From the NCBI GenBank assembly GCA_947630665.1, contig CANRID010000023.1, forward strand, positions 1 through 38,384: DNA of 38,384 nt, read 5' to 3'. Below the pieces are notes generated by a model. That model searched no databases and was not told where the DNA came from. It was given only the letters and a program-made list of their open reading frames with translations. Positions 9,020 to 17,385 of the stretch are shown in pieces. The translations under genes were made by a program, and so were the position numbers. This DNA comes from an uncultured Bacteroidales bacterium (GTDB lineage Bacteria; Bacteroidota; Bacteroidia; Bacteroidales; UBA932). The stretch's first letter is position 1, and each line of letters begins with the position of its first letter.

Positions 9020-9748
9020 ATGGGAACCCGAATAAAGACCGTAATAAAACATAGCGGCCGCCTGTTGTGCCGGATGACGGATCTTTTTTTGCCGCCCTTA
9101 TGCGCGGTGTGCGGAAAAGAGCTGCTGGGGTTTGAAAAAGATCTGTGTCTGCATTGCCGGGCGGGGATTCCTTTTACCTATTTCTGGAAAACGCAGAATA
9201 ATCCTGCGGAAACGGTATTTTGGGGAAAAGTCAGCATAGAAAAGGTCTATTGTCTGTTTTTCTATGTGAATAAATACAAAAAACTGGTCCATGCCGTAAA
9301 ATACGGATCCCGCCTCCCGTTAGGATTCCGTCTGGGCCGGATGTTGGGATATAAGATAAAGGAAGATCCGTTTTTCGTTCCTCCCGATGCGATCGTGCCG
9401 GTTCCGCTGCATCCGAGAAAAAAAAGGAAAAGAGGATTCAACCAATCGGAAATAATCGCACGGGGCATAGCCGACATAACGGGAGGGCGCGTGGAGACCC
9501 GCTGCCTGAAAAGAAAACGGTTTACGCCCACGCAAACGCTCAAAGACCGGAATTCCCGATGGAAAAACGTGGAAAAAGCCTTTTCCGTTTCCTCCGCAAA
9601 AAAGAGAAAAGCGGAGCTAACCGGCCGGCATATCTTACTGGTAGACGATGTGCTGACCACCGGCGCTACCTTAGAGGCCTGTTGCGCGGTATTAATGAAA
9701 GAATACGGCTGTACGGTCAGCATCGCCACCTTAGCTTTTGTAGAATAG
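9020..9748 (+). CDS. comF: ComF family phosphoribosyltransferase-like protein
   Basis: 242 residues. The N-terminal part carries the double CxxC zinc-binding knuckle (CAVCG ... CLHC) typical of ComF. The C-terminal half is a type I phosphoribosyltransferase domain with the PRPP loop LLVDDVLTTGAT (about residue 205). In naturally transformable bacteria ComF helps move incoming single-stranded DNA; in other phyla its role is unclear. The stop codon lies just before the cdaA promoter, and the -33 box of that promoter overlaps the last codons of this gene. Confidence 0.9.
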   Translation: MGTRIKTVIKHSGRLLCRMTDLFLPPLCAVCGKELLGFEKDLCLHCRAGIPFTYFWKTQNNPAETVFWGKVSIEKVYCLFFYVNKYKKLVHAVKYGSRLPLGFRLGRMLGYKIKEDPFFVPPDAIVPVPLHPRKKRKRGFNQSEIIARGIADITGGRVETRCLKRKRFTPTQTLKDRNSRWKNVEKAFSVSSAKKRKAELTGRHILLVDDVLTTGATLEACCAVLMKEYGCTVSIATLAFVE

Positions 9749-9767
9749 TTACAAAAGATTACCTTTG
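9737..9767 (+). promoter_or_regulatory. cdaA promoter (-33/-7)
   Basis: TTTG at 9737-9740, a 19-nt spacer and TACCTTTG at 9760-9767 form a full match to the Bacteroidetes consensus. The -33 box is within the 3' end of comF. Transcription would start near 9772, 30 nt before cdaA. Confidence 0.75.
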
Positions 9768-9801
9768 AACCCGGAATGAGCCTTATAAAACGAAAGAAAA
9801 A

Positions 9802-10584
9802 ATGTTCGATTTTGTTAATTTTCAGCTGATCGATATCATCGACATTATCCTGGTGGGATTGCTGGTATTCCAGATATATAAATTGATAAGAGGTACCGCC
9901 GCTATCAATATCTTTCTGGGGATCATTATTATATATGTAACCTGGATTATCGTGAAAGCCCTTGGCATGAATCTCCTTTCCGCCATTATAGGGCAAGTGC
10001 TGGGAGTCGGGGTAATCGCCTTGATCGTATTGTTCCAGCAGGAGATCAGGCGGTTTTTGCTGCATTTGGGGTCCAGGTATCTCAACGGAAGGAAAGGGCG
10101 TTTCTTCGCCCATAACTTCTTCGGAAGGAAAAATACGGATATTCCGCTCGAAACCTTGGAAGAACTTACACAGGCCTGCCGCAAGTTGTCGGAAACAAGT
10201 ACCGGCGCACTGATCGTATTAGCCCATACCTCCTCTCTGGAATTCGTAATCGAAACAGGCGACGTGATCGATGCCAATATAAAAAGAAGGCTGATCGAAA
10301 ACATATTTTTCAAAAACACGCCCCTCCACGACGGAGCCATGATCATCGCCAATAACCGCATTATCGCCGCCCGCTGTACGCTTCCCATCAGCGAGAATCC
10401 CAATATCCCTCCGCAATTAGGCATGCGGCACCGCGCCGCGGCGGGAGTTTCCGAAGCTACGGACGCATCCGTAATAGTGGTATCGGAAGAAACGGGGAAC
10501 ATTTCGTTAGTCACCGACGGAGAGATCCGCAAAATGAACAGCATCGCAGAGCTGCGAATAGCCATAGAAAATTCTTACAAATAG
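9802..10584 (+). CDS. cdaA: Diadenylate cyclase, CdaA type
   Basis: 260 residues. Three N-terminal membrane segments (about 10-75) precede a DisA_N/DAC domain holding both catalytic signatures: LHDGAMII (DGA, about residue 177) and GMRHRAA (RHR, about residues 209-211). It condenses two ATP into the second messenger cyclic di-AMP at the membrane, which in other bacteria controls osmolyte transport and envelope homeostasis. It has its own promoter. It ends 9 bp from the convergent plsY stop codon. No cyclic di-AMP phosphodiesterase or CdaR-type regulator is adjacent. Confidence 0.95.
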   Translation: MFDFVNFQLIDIIDIILVGLLVFQIYKLIRGTAAINIFLGIIIIYVTWIIVKALGMNLLSAIIGQVLGVGVIALIVLFQQEIRRFLLHLGSRYLNGRKGRFFAHNFFGRKNTDIPLETLEELTQACRKLSETSTGALIVLAHTSSLEFVIETGDVIDANIKRRLIENIFFKNTPLHDGAMIIANNRIIAARCTLPISENPNIPPQLGMRHRAAAGVSEATDASVIVVSEETGNISLVTDGEIRKMNSIAELRIAIENSYK

Positions 10585-10593
10585 GAAACGGAA

Positions 10594-11304
10594 TCATTCC
10601 GGAATTTCATCGGGCACCGGACAAGGATACTCTTCAGTCCGATTCCTGGGAACCGGCTTTTTAAGAGTGAATTTCTCTTCTTCTCCGCGGATGAGCCTTT
10701 TGATATTGCTTATATGGGTAAGCCAGATGGTTACCCCGGCCACAACGCTGAAAATCTTTAAGGTAAGGGTTTCCTGGGGGTCTAACCACAACGCGAACAG
10801 CGAATTGACCAAAAAAGGGAAACAGGTAACCGCCGCAATGACGCTTACGGAAATATACCGGGTAAAAGCGAAGACGATCAGAAAAATACAAGTACAGATC
10901 AGGACAGCGAAAGGATGGATCGCCAGAAGCGTCCCGCATAAAGTCGCCACTCCTTTACCCCCTTTGAAATTATAAAATACCGGGAAAATATGTCCTAAGA
11001 TGGCTGCCAGCCCGAATACGATCTGCGTGCCTACGAATGCATTCGTTTCCGGTTCCAGCGGCAACAGATATACTAAGGAAACCGCGCCCACACCTTTAAG
11101 CAAATCGAAAGCCAGCACCACCAACCCCATTTTCCATCCCAAGATCCGCTGGGTATTGTTGGCTCCGGGATTCTTACTGCCGTAGTTCCGCACGTCTATC
11201 CCGTAAAGATGACGGCCCAGCATGATGGACCCCGAAAGGGATCCGGCCAGATAGGCTGTCAGGATAAGCAATATATATCGAACCGCATCCGGTGCAATCT
11301 CCAT
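10594..11304 (-). CDS. plsY: Glycerol-3-phosphate acyltransferase PlsY
   Basis: 236 residues, an integral membrane protein. Motifs of the family are present: GSLSGSIMLGR near the N-terminus, GSKNPGANNTQRILG, and FPVFYNFKGGKGVAT, the last being the conserved acyl-phosphate-binding glycine motif. PlsY transfers an acyl chain from acyl-phosphate to glycerol-3-phosphate, the first committed step of phospholipid synthesis. The roughly 30-residue polar C-terminal tail is longer than in short homologues. It is divergent from mutS2. Confidence 0.95.
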   Translation of the reverse strand: MEIAPDAVRYILLILTAYLAGSLSGSIMLGRHLYGIDVRNYGSKNPGANNTQRILGWKMGLVVLAFDLLKGVGAVSLVYLLPLEPETNAFVGTQIVFGLAAILGHIFPVFYNFKGGKGVATLCGTLLAIHPFAVLICTCIFLIVFAFTRYISVSVIAAVTCFPFLVNSLFALWLDPQETLTLKIFSVVAGVTIWLTHISNIKRLIRGEEEKFTLKKPVPRNRTEEYPCPVPDEIPE

Positions 11305-11379
11305 ATCGTGATAAGTATAGGTTTCGTCCCACTAAGATACTATTTTTATTTGTCATTAGGCCATCCCGAGGAAAACTTT

Positions 11380-11405
11380 TATCTTTGTAACCGTTATAAA
11401 CGGTT
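11380..11405 (+). promoter_or_regulatory. mutS2 -7 box followed by a palindrome in the early leader
   Basis: TATCTTTG at 11380-11387 matches TAnnTTTG. It is followed by AACCGTT, ATA, AACGGTT (11389-11405), a perfect 7-bp inverted repeat around the predicted transcription start. This could be an operator or a leader hairpin. No clear -33 box. Confidence 0.5.
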
Positions 11406-11427
11406 CGGATTTATCAAAATATGTCCA

Positions 11428-13935
11428 ATGGAGAATTTTAAAAAGATAGAGCAAAAGATAGGATTCGAGAAGATTAGAGAGGGACTGACTCTGAGATGCT
11501 CCACCAACTATGCACAGGAACGGGTGGCGGAAGAAAAAATTTCTGTCCATCCGCAGACCATAGAAAAAAGACTTTCGCTCACAGAGGAAATGCGCATCAT
11601 CTGCCTGTTCGAAAGCTCTTTTCCCTCTACCGATTTTATAGACAGCATTCCGTTTCTGAAGCCGCTGGAAACCGCCTCGGCCGTTTTAAGCGTTGAAAAT
11701 CTGAAAAAATTCCAGATTTTTCTCGAGAATCTGAAAAACCTGCTCTCCTTTTTCAAAAACTGCAAGGAAGGACGTTATCCCTTTTTACAGCAAATGGCCG
11801 CCCCCATATTGTTTTTCCCGGAAATATCCCGACGGTTAGATCTGATTTTAGATAAAAACGGAGAGATCCGGGACAACGCATCGGAAGCCTTGTTTAAAAT
11901 CCGGACCGGAATAAGGGAAAAAGAGAATTCCATTTCCAGACGCATGCAATCCATACTGAAAAAAGCCCAGGCAGAAGGAATTGCGGAGGAAGACGCTTCG
12001 GTATCCATCCGGGAAGGGAGGATTCTCATTCCGGTAGCCGCCGCCAATAAAAGGAAATTGCCCGGGTTCGTATATGATGAATCGGCTTCCGGAAAAACCG
12101 TATTCATAGAGCCGATGGAGGTAGTGGAACTGAATAACCAGCTCAAAGAGTTATACTTTTCACAGCAACGGGAAATCTACCGCATCCTGCGTGAGTTTAC
12201 GGATTTTCTGAGACCGTATGTTCCGGATCTGATTGAAGGCGCCCGGTTTACGGGAGAAATCGATTTTATCCGGGCCAAAGCCCAGGTAGCTCTCCAGATG
12301 GAAGCAGGCAAGCCCATTTTATCGCAGGAAAACGAGATGAAATTGGTGCGGGCAAGGCATCCGCTATTAGAGAAGGCCCTTAAGAAAGAGAAAAAGGAGA
12401 TCGTACCCCTGAGCCTGACCCTGAACAAGAAAAAGCACATCCTTATCATATCGGGACCCAATGCCGGAGGGAAATCGGTTTGTCTGAAAACCGCAGGTTT
12501 GCTGCAATACATGTTCCAATGGGGGCTTCTTATACCGGCTTCCGAAATCTCGGAATTTACCGTTTTCAACGATATTTTTATAGACATAGGCGATGAACAG
12601 TCCCTCGAGAACGATCTCAGCACTTACAGTTCCCACCTGATGAACATGAAAGAATTGCTGCAAAAGGCGGATGACAAAAGTTTGGTGCTGATAGATGAGT
12701 TCGGTTCGGGTACGGAACCGGCCGCGGGAGGCGCCATTGCGGAAACCATTCTGGAAGAAATGGAAAAACGGGGAGTTTTCGGGATCGTTACTACGCACTA
12801 TACCAATCTGAAAATGTATGCAGACAAAAGCAAAGGGGCCTTTAACGGAGCCATGCTGTTCGATACGGCCCGTCTGCAACCTCTCTACAAACTCGAAACC
12901 GGGCTTCCGGGCAATTCTTTCGCCTTTGAACTGGCCCGTAAAATAGGATTGCCCGAGCACATTGTCCGCATGGCGGAGGAAAAGGCCGGCGCCGGTTTCG
13001 TGGACATGGAAAAACAATTGAGAAAAATATCCCGCAACCGCCGGCAGTTGGACGAGAAGCTCACCCGGATAAAAAATACCGACAAGACCCTGGAAAACAT
13101 CACTGAGCGTTATCAAAAGGAACTTGAAGATATCCAGGCGGCAAAAAAACAGATTTTACAGCAGGCCCGGGAAGAGGCCCGGGAAATTCTCAGCCAGGCC
13201 AACAAACGTATAGAAACGACTATCCGGGAAATCCGGGAAGCCCAGGCGGAAAAAGAAAAAACGCGCCGGACGCGGCAGCAATTAAAAGAATACCAACAAT
13301 CTCTTATGGAAACGGAACAAAGCGAGGCCGACCGGAAGATCCAGCGGAAAATAGAACAATTGCTCCAGCGCCGGAAAAGGAAGGAGGAAAGGATGCGGAA
13401 CGGCTCCGCCCGGTCTGCCGGAGGAAATACGGCTCCGAAATCGGCAAAACCCGTACCTGTAAGGGAGCTGCAAAAAGGGGACAAGGTAAGGATGAAGGAC
13501 AGCGGCATGATCGGAGAGGTCATACAGACGGGAAGCGGCCGGATCAGTATTTCCATCGGGAATATCATCAGTCAAATTCCTAAGGAAAAGGCGGAGCTTA
13601 TTTCCAACCGGGAATTCGCCGAAGCCGTAAAAGAGCAGGCCAAACCCGCAAGCAGCTATTCTTTGGGCATCGCTCAACGGAAACTCGATTTCAAACCCAA
13701 CATAGATATCCGGGGACAACGTTTGGCGGAAGCGTTAGAGACCGTGAGCCGGTTTATAGACGATGCGCTGATGGTAGGCATGACGGAGGTGAAAATCCTG
13801 CACGGAAAAGGAAACGGCATCCTCAAGGAGGAGATCCGCAAATTCCTCAAAACCGTTCCGGGAGTGATTTCCTGTAAAGACGAGGACATCCGGTACGGAG
13901 GCTCCGGCATTACGATAGTGGAAATGGAGGCTTGA
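11428..13935 (+). CDS. mutS2: Endonuclease MutS2
   Basis: About 835 residues from the ATG at 11428. The frame is open further upstream to 11209, but that part lies across the promoter and the divergent plsY start and looks non-coding. Domains in order: a MutS core helical region, the ABC-type ATPase with Walker A GPNAGGKS (about residue 342) and Walker B LVLIDEFGSGTEP (about residue 420), a long charged coiled coil (about 520-670), a KOW-like segment (VRELQKGDKVRMKDSG), and a C-terminal Smr nuclease domain (from about 755: DIRGQR ... ILHGKGNGILKEEIRKFL). MutS2 acts on branched DNA or stalled ribosomes rather than on mismatches. Confidence 0.95.
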   Translation: MENFKKIEQKIGFEKIREGLTLRCSTNYAQERVAEEKISVHPQTIEKRLSLTEEMRIICLFESSFPSTDFIDSIPFLKPLETASAVLSVENLKKFQIFLENLKNLLSFFKNCKEGRYPFLQQMAAPILFFPEISRRLDLILDKNGEIRDNASEALFKIRTGIREKENSISRRMQSILKKAQAEGIAEEDASVSIREGRILIPVAAANKRKLPGFVYDESASGKTVFIEPMEVVELNNQLKELYFSQQREIYRILREFTDFLRPYVPDLIEGARFTGEIDFIRAKAQVALQMEAGKPILSQENEMKLVRARHPLLEKALKKEKKEIVPLSLTLNKKKHILIISGPNAGGKSVCLKTAGLLQYMFQWGLLIPASEISEFTVFNDIFIDIGDEQSLENDLSTYSSHLMNMKELLQKADDKSLVLIDEFGSGTEPAAGGAIAETILEEMEKRGVFGIVTTHYTNLKMYADKSKGAFNGAMLFDTARLQPLYKLETGLPGNSFAFELARKIGLPEHIVRMAEEKAGAGFVDMEKQLRKISRNRRQLDEKLTRIKNTDKTLENITERYQKELEDIQAAKKQILQQAREEAREILSQANKRIETTIREIREAQAEKEKTRRTRQQLKEYQQSLMETEQSEADRKIQRKIEQLLQRRKRKEERMRNGSARSAGGNTAPKSAKPVPVRELQKGDKVRMKDSGMIGEVIQTGSGRISISIGNIISQIPKEKAELISNREFAEAVKEQAKPASSYSLGIAQRKLDFKPNIDIRGQRLAEALETVSRFIDDALMVGMTEVKILHGKGNGILKEEIRKFLKTVPGVISCKDEDIRYGGSGITIVEMEA

Positions 13936-13960
13936 CGGCCCAAATAACCGCAATTTTTTT

Positions 13961-13968
13961 TATATTTG
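13961..13968 (+). promoter_or_regulatory. -7 box for the DUF4878-like lipoprotein
   Basis: TATATTTG matches TAnnTTTG and lies 61 nt before the ATG at 14030. No convincing -33 box. Confidence 0.5.
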
Positions 13969-14029
13969 CATTTCAGAGAATCAGAGTCATTAATTACGGA
14001 CCAACACCCGATAAGAAAAGCCTGCCGTC

Positions 14030-14455
14030 ATGAGATCCAACGTTTTCCTTTCCATTTTAGCTGTCGCCGTCCTTACTTCCGCTATCGTTTCCTGCCAAAA
14101 AGGACCGAAACCTGAAAATACCGCCGAGGAATTTCTGAATGCCTATCTTTCCAACGATTACGCAAAAGCCGCCTCGTTCTGTACGCCTTCCCTGTCGGGA
14201 AAATTATTGGAAGCCGTAGAGGAAATAGAGCATCTGCAGCAGAATATGAAAGACCGGATCGCAAAGACCACCAAACACCTGACCCTGAAAATAGACAATG
14301 TAGAAAAACAGGGCAACGGAGATACCCTGCTGGTCTCCTATTCCATTCATAAACCCACTCCCGACAGCACCCTCCGGCAAGGCATAGTCCAAAGCGTTCT
14401 CTCTTTGGTAAAAGAGGAGGAAAATTGGAAAGTGGCCGCGCTGAACAAACTCTGA
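14030..14455 (+). CDS. Small DUF4878-like lipoprotein
   Basis: 141 residues. A signal peptide with lipobox IVSC (Cys22) is followed by a compact alpha-beta domain: PENTAEEFLNAYLSNDYAKAASFC, a middle helix, then strands and a terminal LVKEEENWKVAALNKL. This is the NTF2-like layout of DUF4878 lipoproteins, whose ligand is unknown. It is monocistronic and convergent with nhaD. Confidence 0.7.
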   Translation: MRSNVFLSILAVAVLTSAIVSCQKGPKPENTAEEFLNAYLSNDYAKAASFCTPSLSGKLLEAVEEIEHLQQNMKDRIAKTTKHLTLKIDNVEKQGNGDTLLVSYSIHKPTPDSTLRQGIVQSVLSLVKEEENWKVAALNKL

Positions 14456-14502
14456 CAGCGGGAATTCCGATGACCGGGGATACGATCACCCGGCCCGTCC
14501 TT

Positions 14503-15912
14503 TCAGGATATCAGAACATATAACAGCATCCCGCCCAGGTATCCCAAAAAAACTTTAAGGGAAATATGTTTGAGATACCATCCGAAATTTATTTTCTCCA
14601 CACCCATAGCCACAACGCCGGCGGCGGACCCGATAATCAGGAGACTTCCGCCCACACCCGCACAATACGCGAGCAACTCCCAAAAAGCGCCATCCTGCAC
14701 GAAATGAGCGGCATACGTTCCAACTTGTACAATGGCCGGATCCGACAAAGGATACATTCCCATAGCCGCCGCGACTAAAGGCACATTATCTATTACGGAA
14801 GACAATATCCCGATAATGCCCGTCATCAAATAGACATTATGGAGTTTCTGATCCAGATATCCGGCCATCTGCGTAAGCAGGCCGCTTTCCTGCAAAGCGC
14901 CCACAGCCAGCAATATTCCGAAAAAAAAGAAAATAGTGGGCATATCTATTTTTTTCAAGGCAACGGCAATACGCAATTTCTGGTTTTCCCGCATATCCGT
15001 CCTCTTCCGGTAAATAATCTCGGTAAGAAGCCACAGAAATCCCAGCGCCAGCAAAACCCCCATAAAAGGAGGCAGCCCGGTCAGTGCTTTGAAGACAGGC
15101 ACGAACAACAATCCGCCCACCCCTACCAGGTCTATCAAGAATTTATCCAGACGTGTAATATTAGGATAAAGTTTCTCCCCTATTTCCAGATCATCGGGGT
15201 CAGTCTTCAGCGGCCGGTTCCCCTTGATTTTCCAAGATACGAGCAAAATAGGAATGACAAGAGAAACGATGCTCGGCAGGATAAGGTGCAGCACCACCCG
15301 TTCCGCGGTGATATTTCCCTTTACCCACAACATAATGGTAGTTACATCTCCTATCGGAGACCATGCGCCTCCGCTGTTGGCGGCGATGACGATCACCGAA
15401 GCGAACCACAACCGGTCGGTGCGATCCGGCACCAACTTGGACATAATGGCGATCATGATAATGGTAGCCGTCATATTATCCAAAGTCGCGGACATGATGA
15501 ATGTAAACAATCCTATCAACCACAGCAGGCGTTTTTTATTTTTCACCCCCATAAAATGCGAAACCAGGGCGAAGCCTCCGTGTAAATCCACCAGCTCCAC
15601 GATGGTCATCGCTCCCAATAAAAAGAAAATAATCTCGGAAATATCTCCCAGCCGGGTCACCATTTGTTTTTCGGCCACGAACCGCAGAGATTGTTCCGCC
15701 AGGGAAAGAGAAGACAAGTTCCCCTGCACAATGAAATCGGCAAGCTCACGGGGATACAGGACAGGAACTATGGCAGGAGCGACATAAGCGTACAATATCC
15801 ACAATACTACCGCCATAAACAATGCGACAGCCGCCTTATTGATCTTCAGCACATGCTCCAGGGAGATGGCCAAATATCCCACAATGAACACGATAATCAT
15901 CAATTGTATCAT
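14503..15912 (-). CDS. nhaD: Na+/H+ antiporter, NhaD type
   Basis: 469 residues with about 11-13 membrane segments. Family-typical stretches are GAMTIVELVDLHGGF, SATLDNMTATIIM, and IVIAANSGGAWSPIGDVTTIMLW, the last with the conserved Gly/Ser/Pro/Asp cation-binding region. A second SSVIDNVPLVAAAMG half-repeat lies near residue 370. It exports Na+ in exchange for protons at the inner membrane. The promoter lies in a palindrome shared with the divergent PHP-family gene. Confidence 0.92.
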   Translation of the reverse strand: MIQLMIIVFIVGYLAISLEHVLKINKAAVALFMAVVLWILYAYVAPAIVPVLYPRELADFIVQGNLSSLSLAEQSLRFVAEKQMVTRLGDISEIIFFLLGAMTIVELVDLHGGFALVSHFMGVKNKKRLLWLIGLFTFIMSATLDNMTATIIMIAIMSKLVPDRTDRLWFASVIVIAANSGGAWSPIGDVTTIMLWVKGNITAERVVLHLILPSIVSLVIPILLVSWKIKGNRPLKTDPDDLEIGEKLYPNITRLDKFLIDLVGVGGLLFVPVFKALTGLPPFMGVLLALGFLWLLTEIIYRKRTDMRENQKLRIAVALKKIDMPTIFFFFGILLAVGALQESGLLTQMAGYLDQKLHNVYLMTGIIGILSSVIDNVPLVAAAMGMYPLSDPAIVQVGTYAAHFVQDGAFWELLAYCAGVGGSLLIIGSAAGVVAMGVEKINFGWYLKHISLKVFLGYLGGMLLYVLIS

Positions 15913-15942
15913 TTTCAGAAAAATTTTATCCTTAAAAGGTCT

Positions 15943-15964
15943 TAAAGATATTAAAAATATCTTT
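15943..15964 (-). promoter_or_regulatory. nhaD -7 box inside a 9-3-9 palindrome
   Basis: TATCTTTA on the minus strand (15943-15950) is a near-match to TAnnTTTG, 30 nt before the nhaD ATG. It sits within the perfect inverted repeat AAAGATATT-AAA-AATATCTTT (15944-15964). The right arm overlaps the -33 box of the divergent gene at 16001, so one regulator bound here could control both. Confidence 0.45.
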
Positions 15965-15996
15965 TGTTCATCGTAAAAGGGAGTTTTTTATCTTTG
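15963..15996 (+). promoter_or_regulatory. Promoter of the PHP-family gene
   Basis: TTTG at 15963-15966, a 22-nt spacer and TATCTTTG at 15989-15996. The last base of the -7 box is only 4 nt before the ATG at 16001, so transcription would begin at or next to the start codon. Confidence 0.6.
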
Positions 15997-16000
15997 CGGC

Positions 16001-16804
16001 ATGAAATTTCACGATACGCATACCCACAGCCATTTTTCCCCCGATGCCCGGATGACCATGGAAGAAGGAGTCAGACAAGCCGTAAAATCCGGTCTGGCGG
16101 GAATGGCGATTACGGACCACTTAGATATAGGCACCCCCCAGCTGAAAGGAGTATTCCGGTTCGATCCGGGAGCCCAGCAGGCAGAAATAGAACGGTTGGC
16201 CGCATTGTATCCCGTAGAAATATTCAAAGGGGTGGAGATAGGGTTGCAACCCGAAACATTGCAGCCTACCCGGGAGTTTCTCTCTCCCTATCGGTTCGAC
16301 TGCGTCATCGCTTCCCTTCATTTCGTCGACGGACAGGATCCTTACTACGGTGCCTATTACGAAAACAAAACCTACCGGCAGGCCTACGCAGGAGCCTTTG
16401 AACTCATGTACGATATGGTCGTAGAATACCGCGATTTCGATATCCTGGGGCATTTCGACTATATCGCCCGGTATGCACCCTATCAGGTAAGGGATATTAC
16501 TTATCGGGAATTCGGAGACCTGCTCGATCCGCTTTTGCGCTTTCTCGCTACGGAAGGAAAGGCGCTGGAAGTGAATACCAACACGTACCGCGAAAGAAAC
16601 GGACACGTTCCCGTCCTCGACACCCGGATTCTTCTCCGTTTCCGGGAACTGGGCGGAGAGGCTGTCAGCTTGGGATCGGACGCCCACGACACTTTCCGGA
16701 TAGGAGAAAATTTCGAACGTTATAAAGATATAATTAGAAATTGCGGATTCCGGTATCTGGCATACTACAAAAACCGCCAGCCCGTATTTTATCCCATCGG
16801 CTGA
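16001..16804 (+). CDS. PHP-domain histidinol-phosphatase-like protein (HisJ/HisK family)
   Basis: 267 residues. The metal-binding PHP motifs are all visible: DTHTHSHFS at residues 5-13, ITDHLDIG, a central Glu in KGVEIGL, ASLHFVDG, LGHFDYIARY, and the C-terminal LGSDAHD. This is the histidinol-phosphate phosphatase family of the PHP superfamily. No his genes are adjacent, so another phosphoester substrate is possible. The metal motif begins five residues after the ATG at 16001, which rules out a later start and makes the mRNA nearly leaderless. Confidence 0.88.
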   Translation: MKFHDTHTHSHFSPDARMTMEEGVRQAVKSGLAGMAITDHLDIGTPQLKGVFRFDPGAQQAEIERLAALYPVEIFKGVEIGLQPETLQPTREFLSPYRFDCVIASLHFVDGQDPYYGAYYENKTYRQAYAGAFELMYDMVVEYRDFDILGHFDYIARYAPYQVRDITYREFGDLLDPLLRFLATEGKALEVNTNTYRERNGHVPVLDTRILLRFRELGGEAVSLGSDAHDTFRIGENFERYKDIIRNCGFRYLAYYKNRQPVFYPIG

Positions 16805-16839
16805 TCTATCATTCTATCCCGACGGATCTTGCCCGCTCC

Positions 16840-16863
16840 TTCCGGTTCCGGTTCCGATTCCGG
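16840..16863. repeat. Short hexamer tandem repeat
   Basis: Four head-to-tail hexamers TTCCGG, TTCCGG, TTCCGA, TTCCGG in the 90-bp gap between two convergent genes. No function is evident. Confidence 0.7.
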
Positions 16864-16894
16864 TTCAATCCATTTCACATTCCGGAAGAGCAAA

Positions 16895-17314
16895 TCACTG
16901 CGTCCCTTTTTTCCGGATCTCCTTTTTATAATACAAGCCGTCCTTCCCTTTTTTGTATTCTTTCCCTCTCCCTATCATTTTCAGATACTTTATATATTGC
17001 TGATCGGACAAGATCTTTTTAAACGCATCCAGGTTCTTCTGAATCCATTTATCCCGAACGGTCTCATAATTGCGGGCATCCTGCATGCCCGATCCGGACA
17101 TACTGTCGAATTCTTCCTTCAAACCGGCATAATTATATTGCAGGACAGAATCCACATAAAAAACCTGATCGGGAGTCAGCTCCAATTCCTTCTCCATGCG
17201 GACCGCCTCTTCCGCCGCCACCTCATGCGGCTCTTTCTGTTTGGGCGGTTCCTGCGCAAAAATAACCGGAAAACCCACCCATATTAAAACAAGCGTTAAA
17301 TATATCCTGCTCAT
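16895..17314 (-). CDS. Small secreted protein, function unknown
   Basis: 139 residues. It has a signal peptide (about 1-20, ending IFAQ) and a mature, highly charged helical protein containing ELELTPDQVFYVDSVLQ and KKILSDQQYIKYLKMI. The two spaced LTxxQ/LSDQQ-like helices recall the Spy/CpxP periplasmic chaperone layout, but this is only a loose resemblance. It faces away from the C69 gene and converges with the PHP gene. Confidence 0.65.
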   Translation of the reverse strand: MSRIYLTLVLIWVGFPVIFAQEPPKQKEPHEVAAEEAVRMEKELELTPDQVFYVDSVLQYNYAGLKEEFDSMSGSGMQDARNYETVRDKWIQKNLDAFKKILSDQQYIKYLKMIGRGKEYKKGKDGLYYKKEIRKKGTQ

Positions 17315-17338
17315 ATTCCGTTTATAATTAAAAAATCG

Positions 17339-17346
17339 TATATTTG
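17339..17346 (+). promoter_or_regulatory. -7 box for the C69 dipeptidase
   Basis: TATATTTG matches TAnnTTTG, 39 nt before the ATG at 17386. No clear -33 box. Confidence 0.5.
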
Positions 17347-17385
17347 TAATCAGCCACTAAGTTAATAAACAAAATCAAATACGAC

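Noticed and set aside
9262-10565. Long minus-strand frames opposite comF and cdaA (up to 283 codons)
   Set aside because: They lie opposite two well-recognised genes, have no family character, and arise from codon bias in the real genes.
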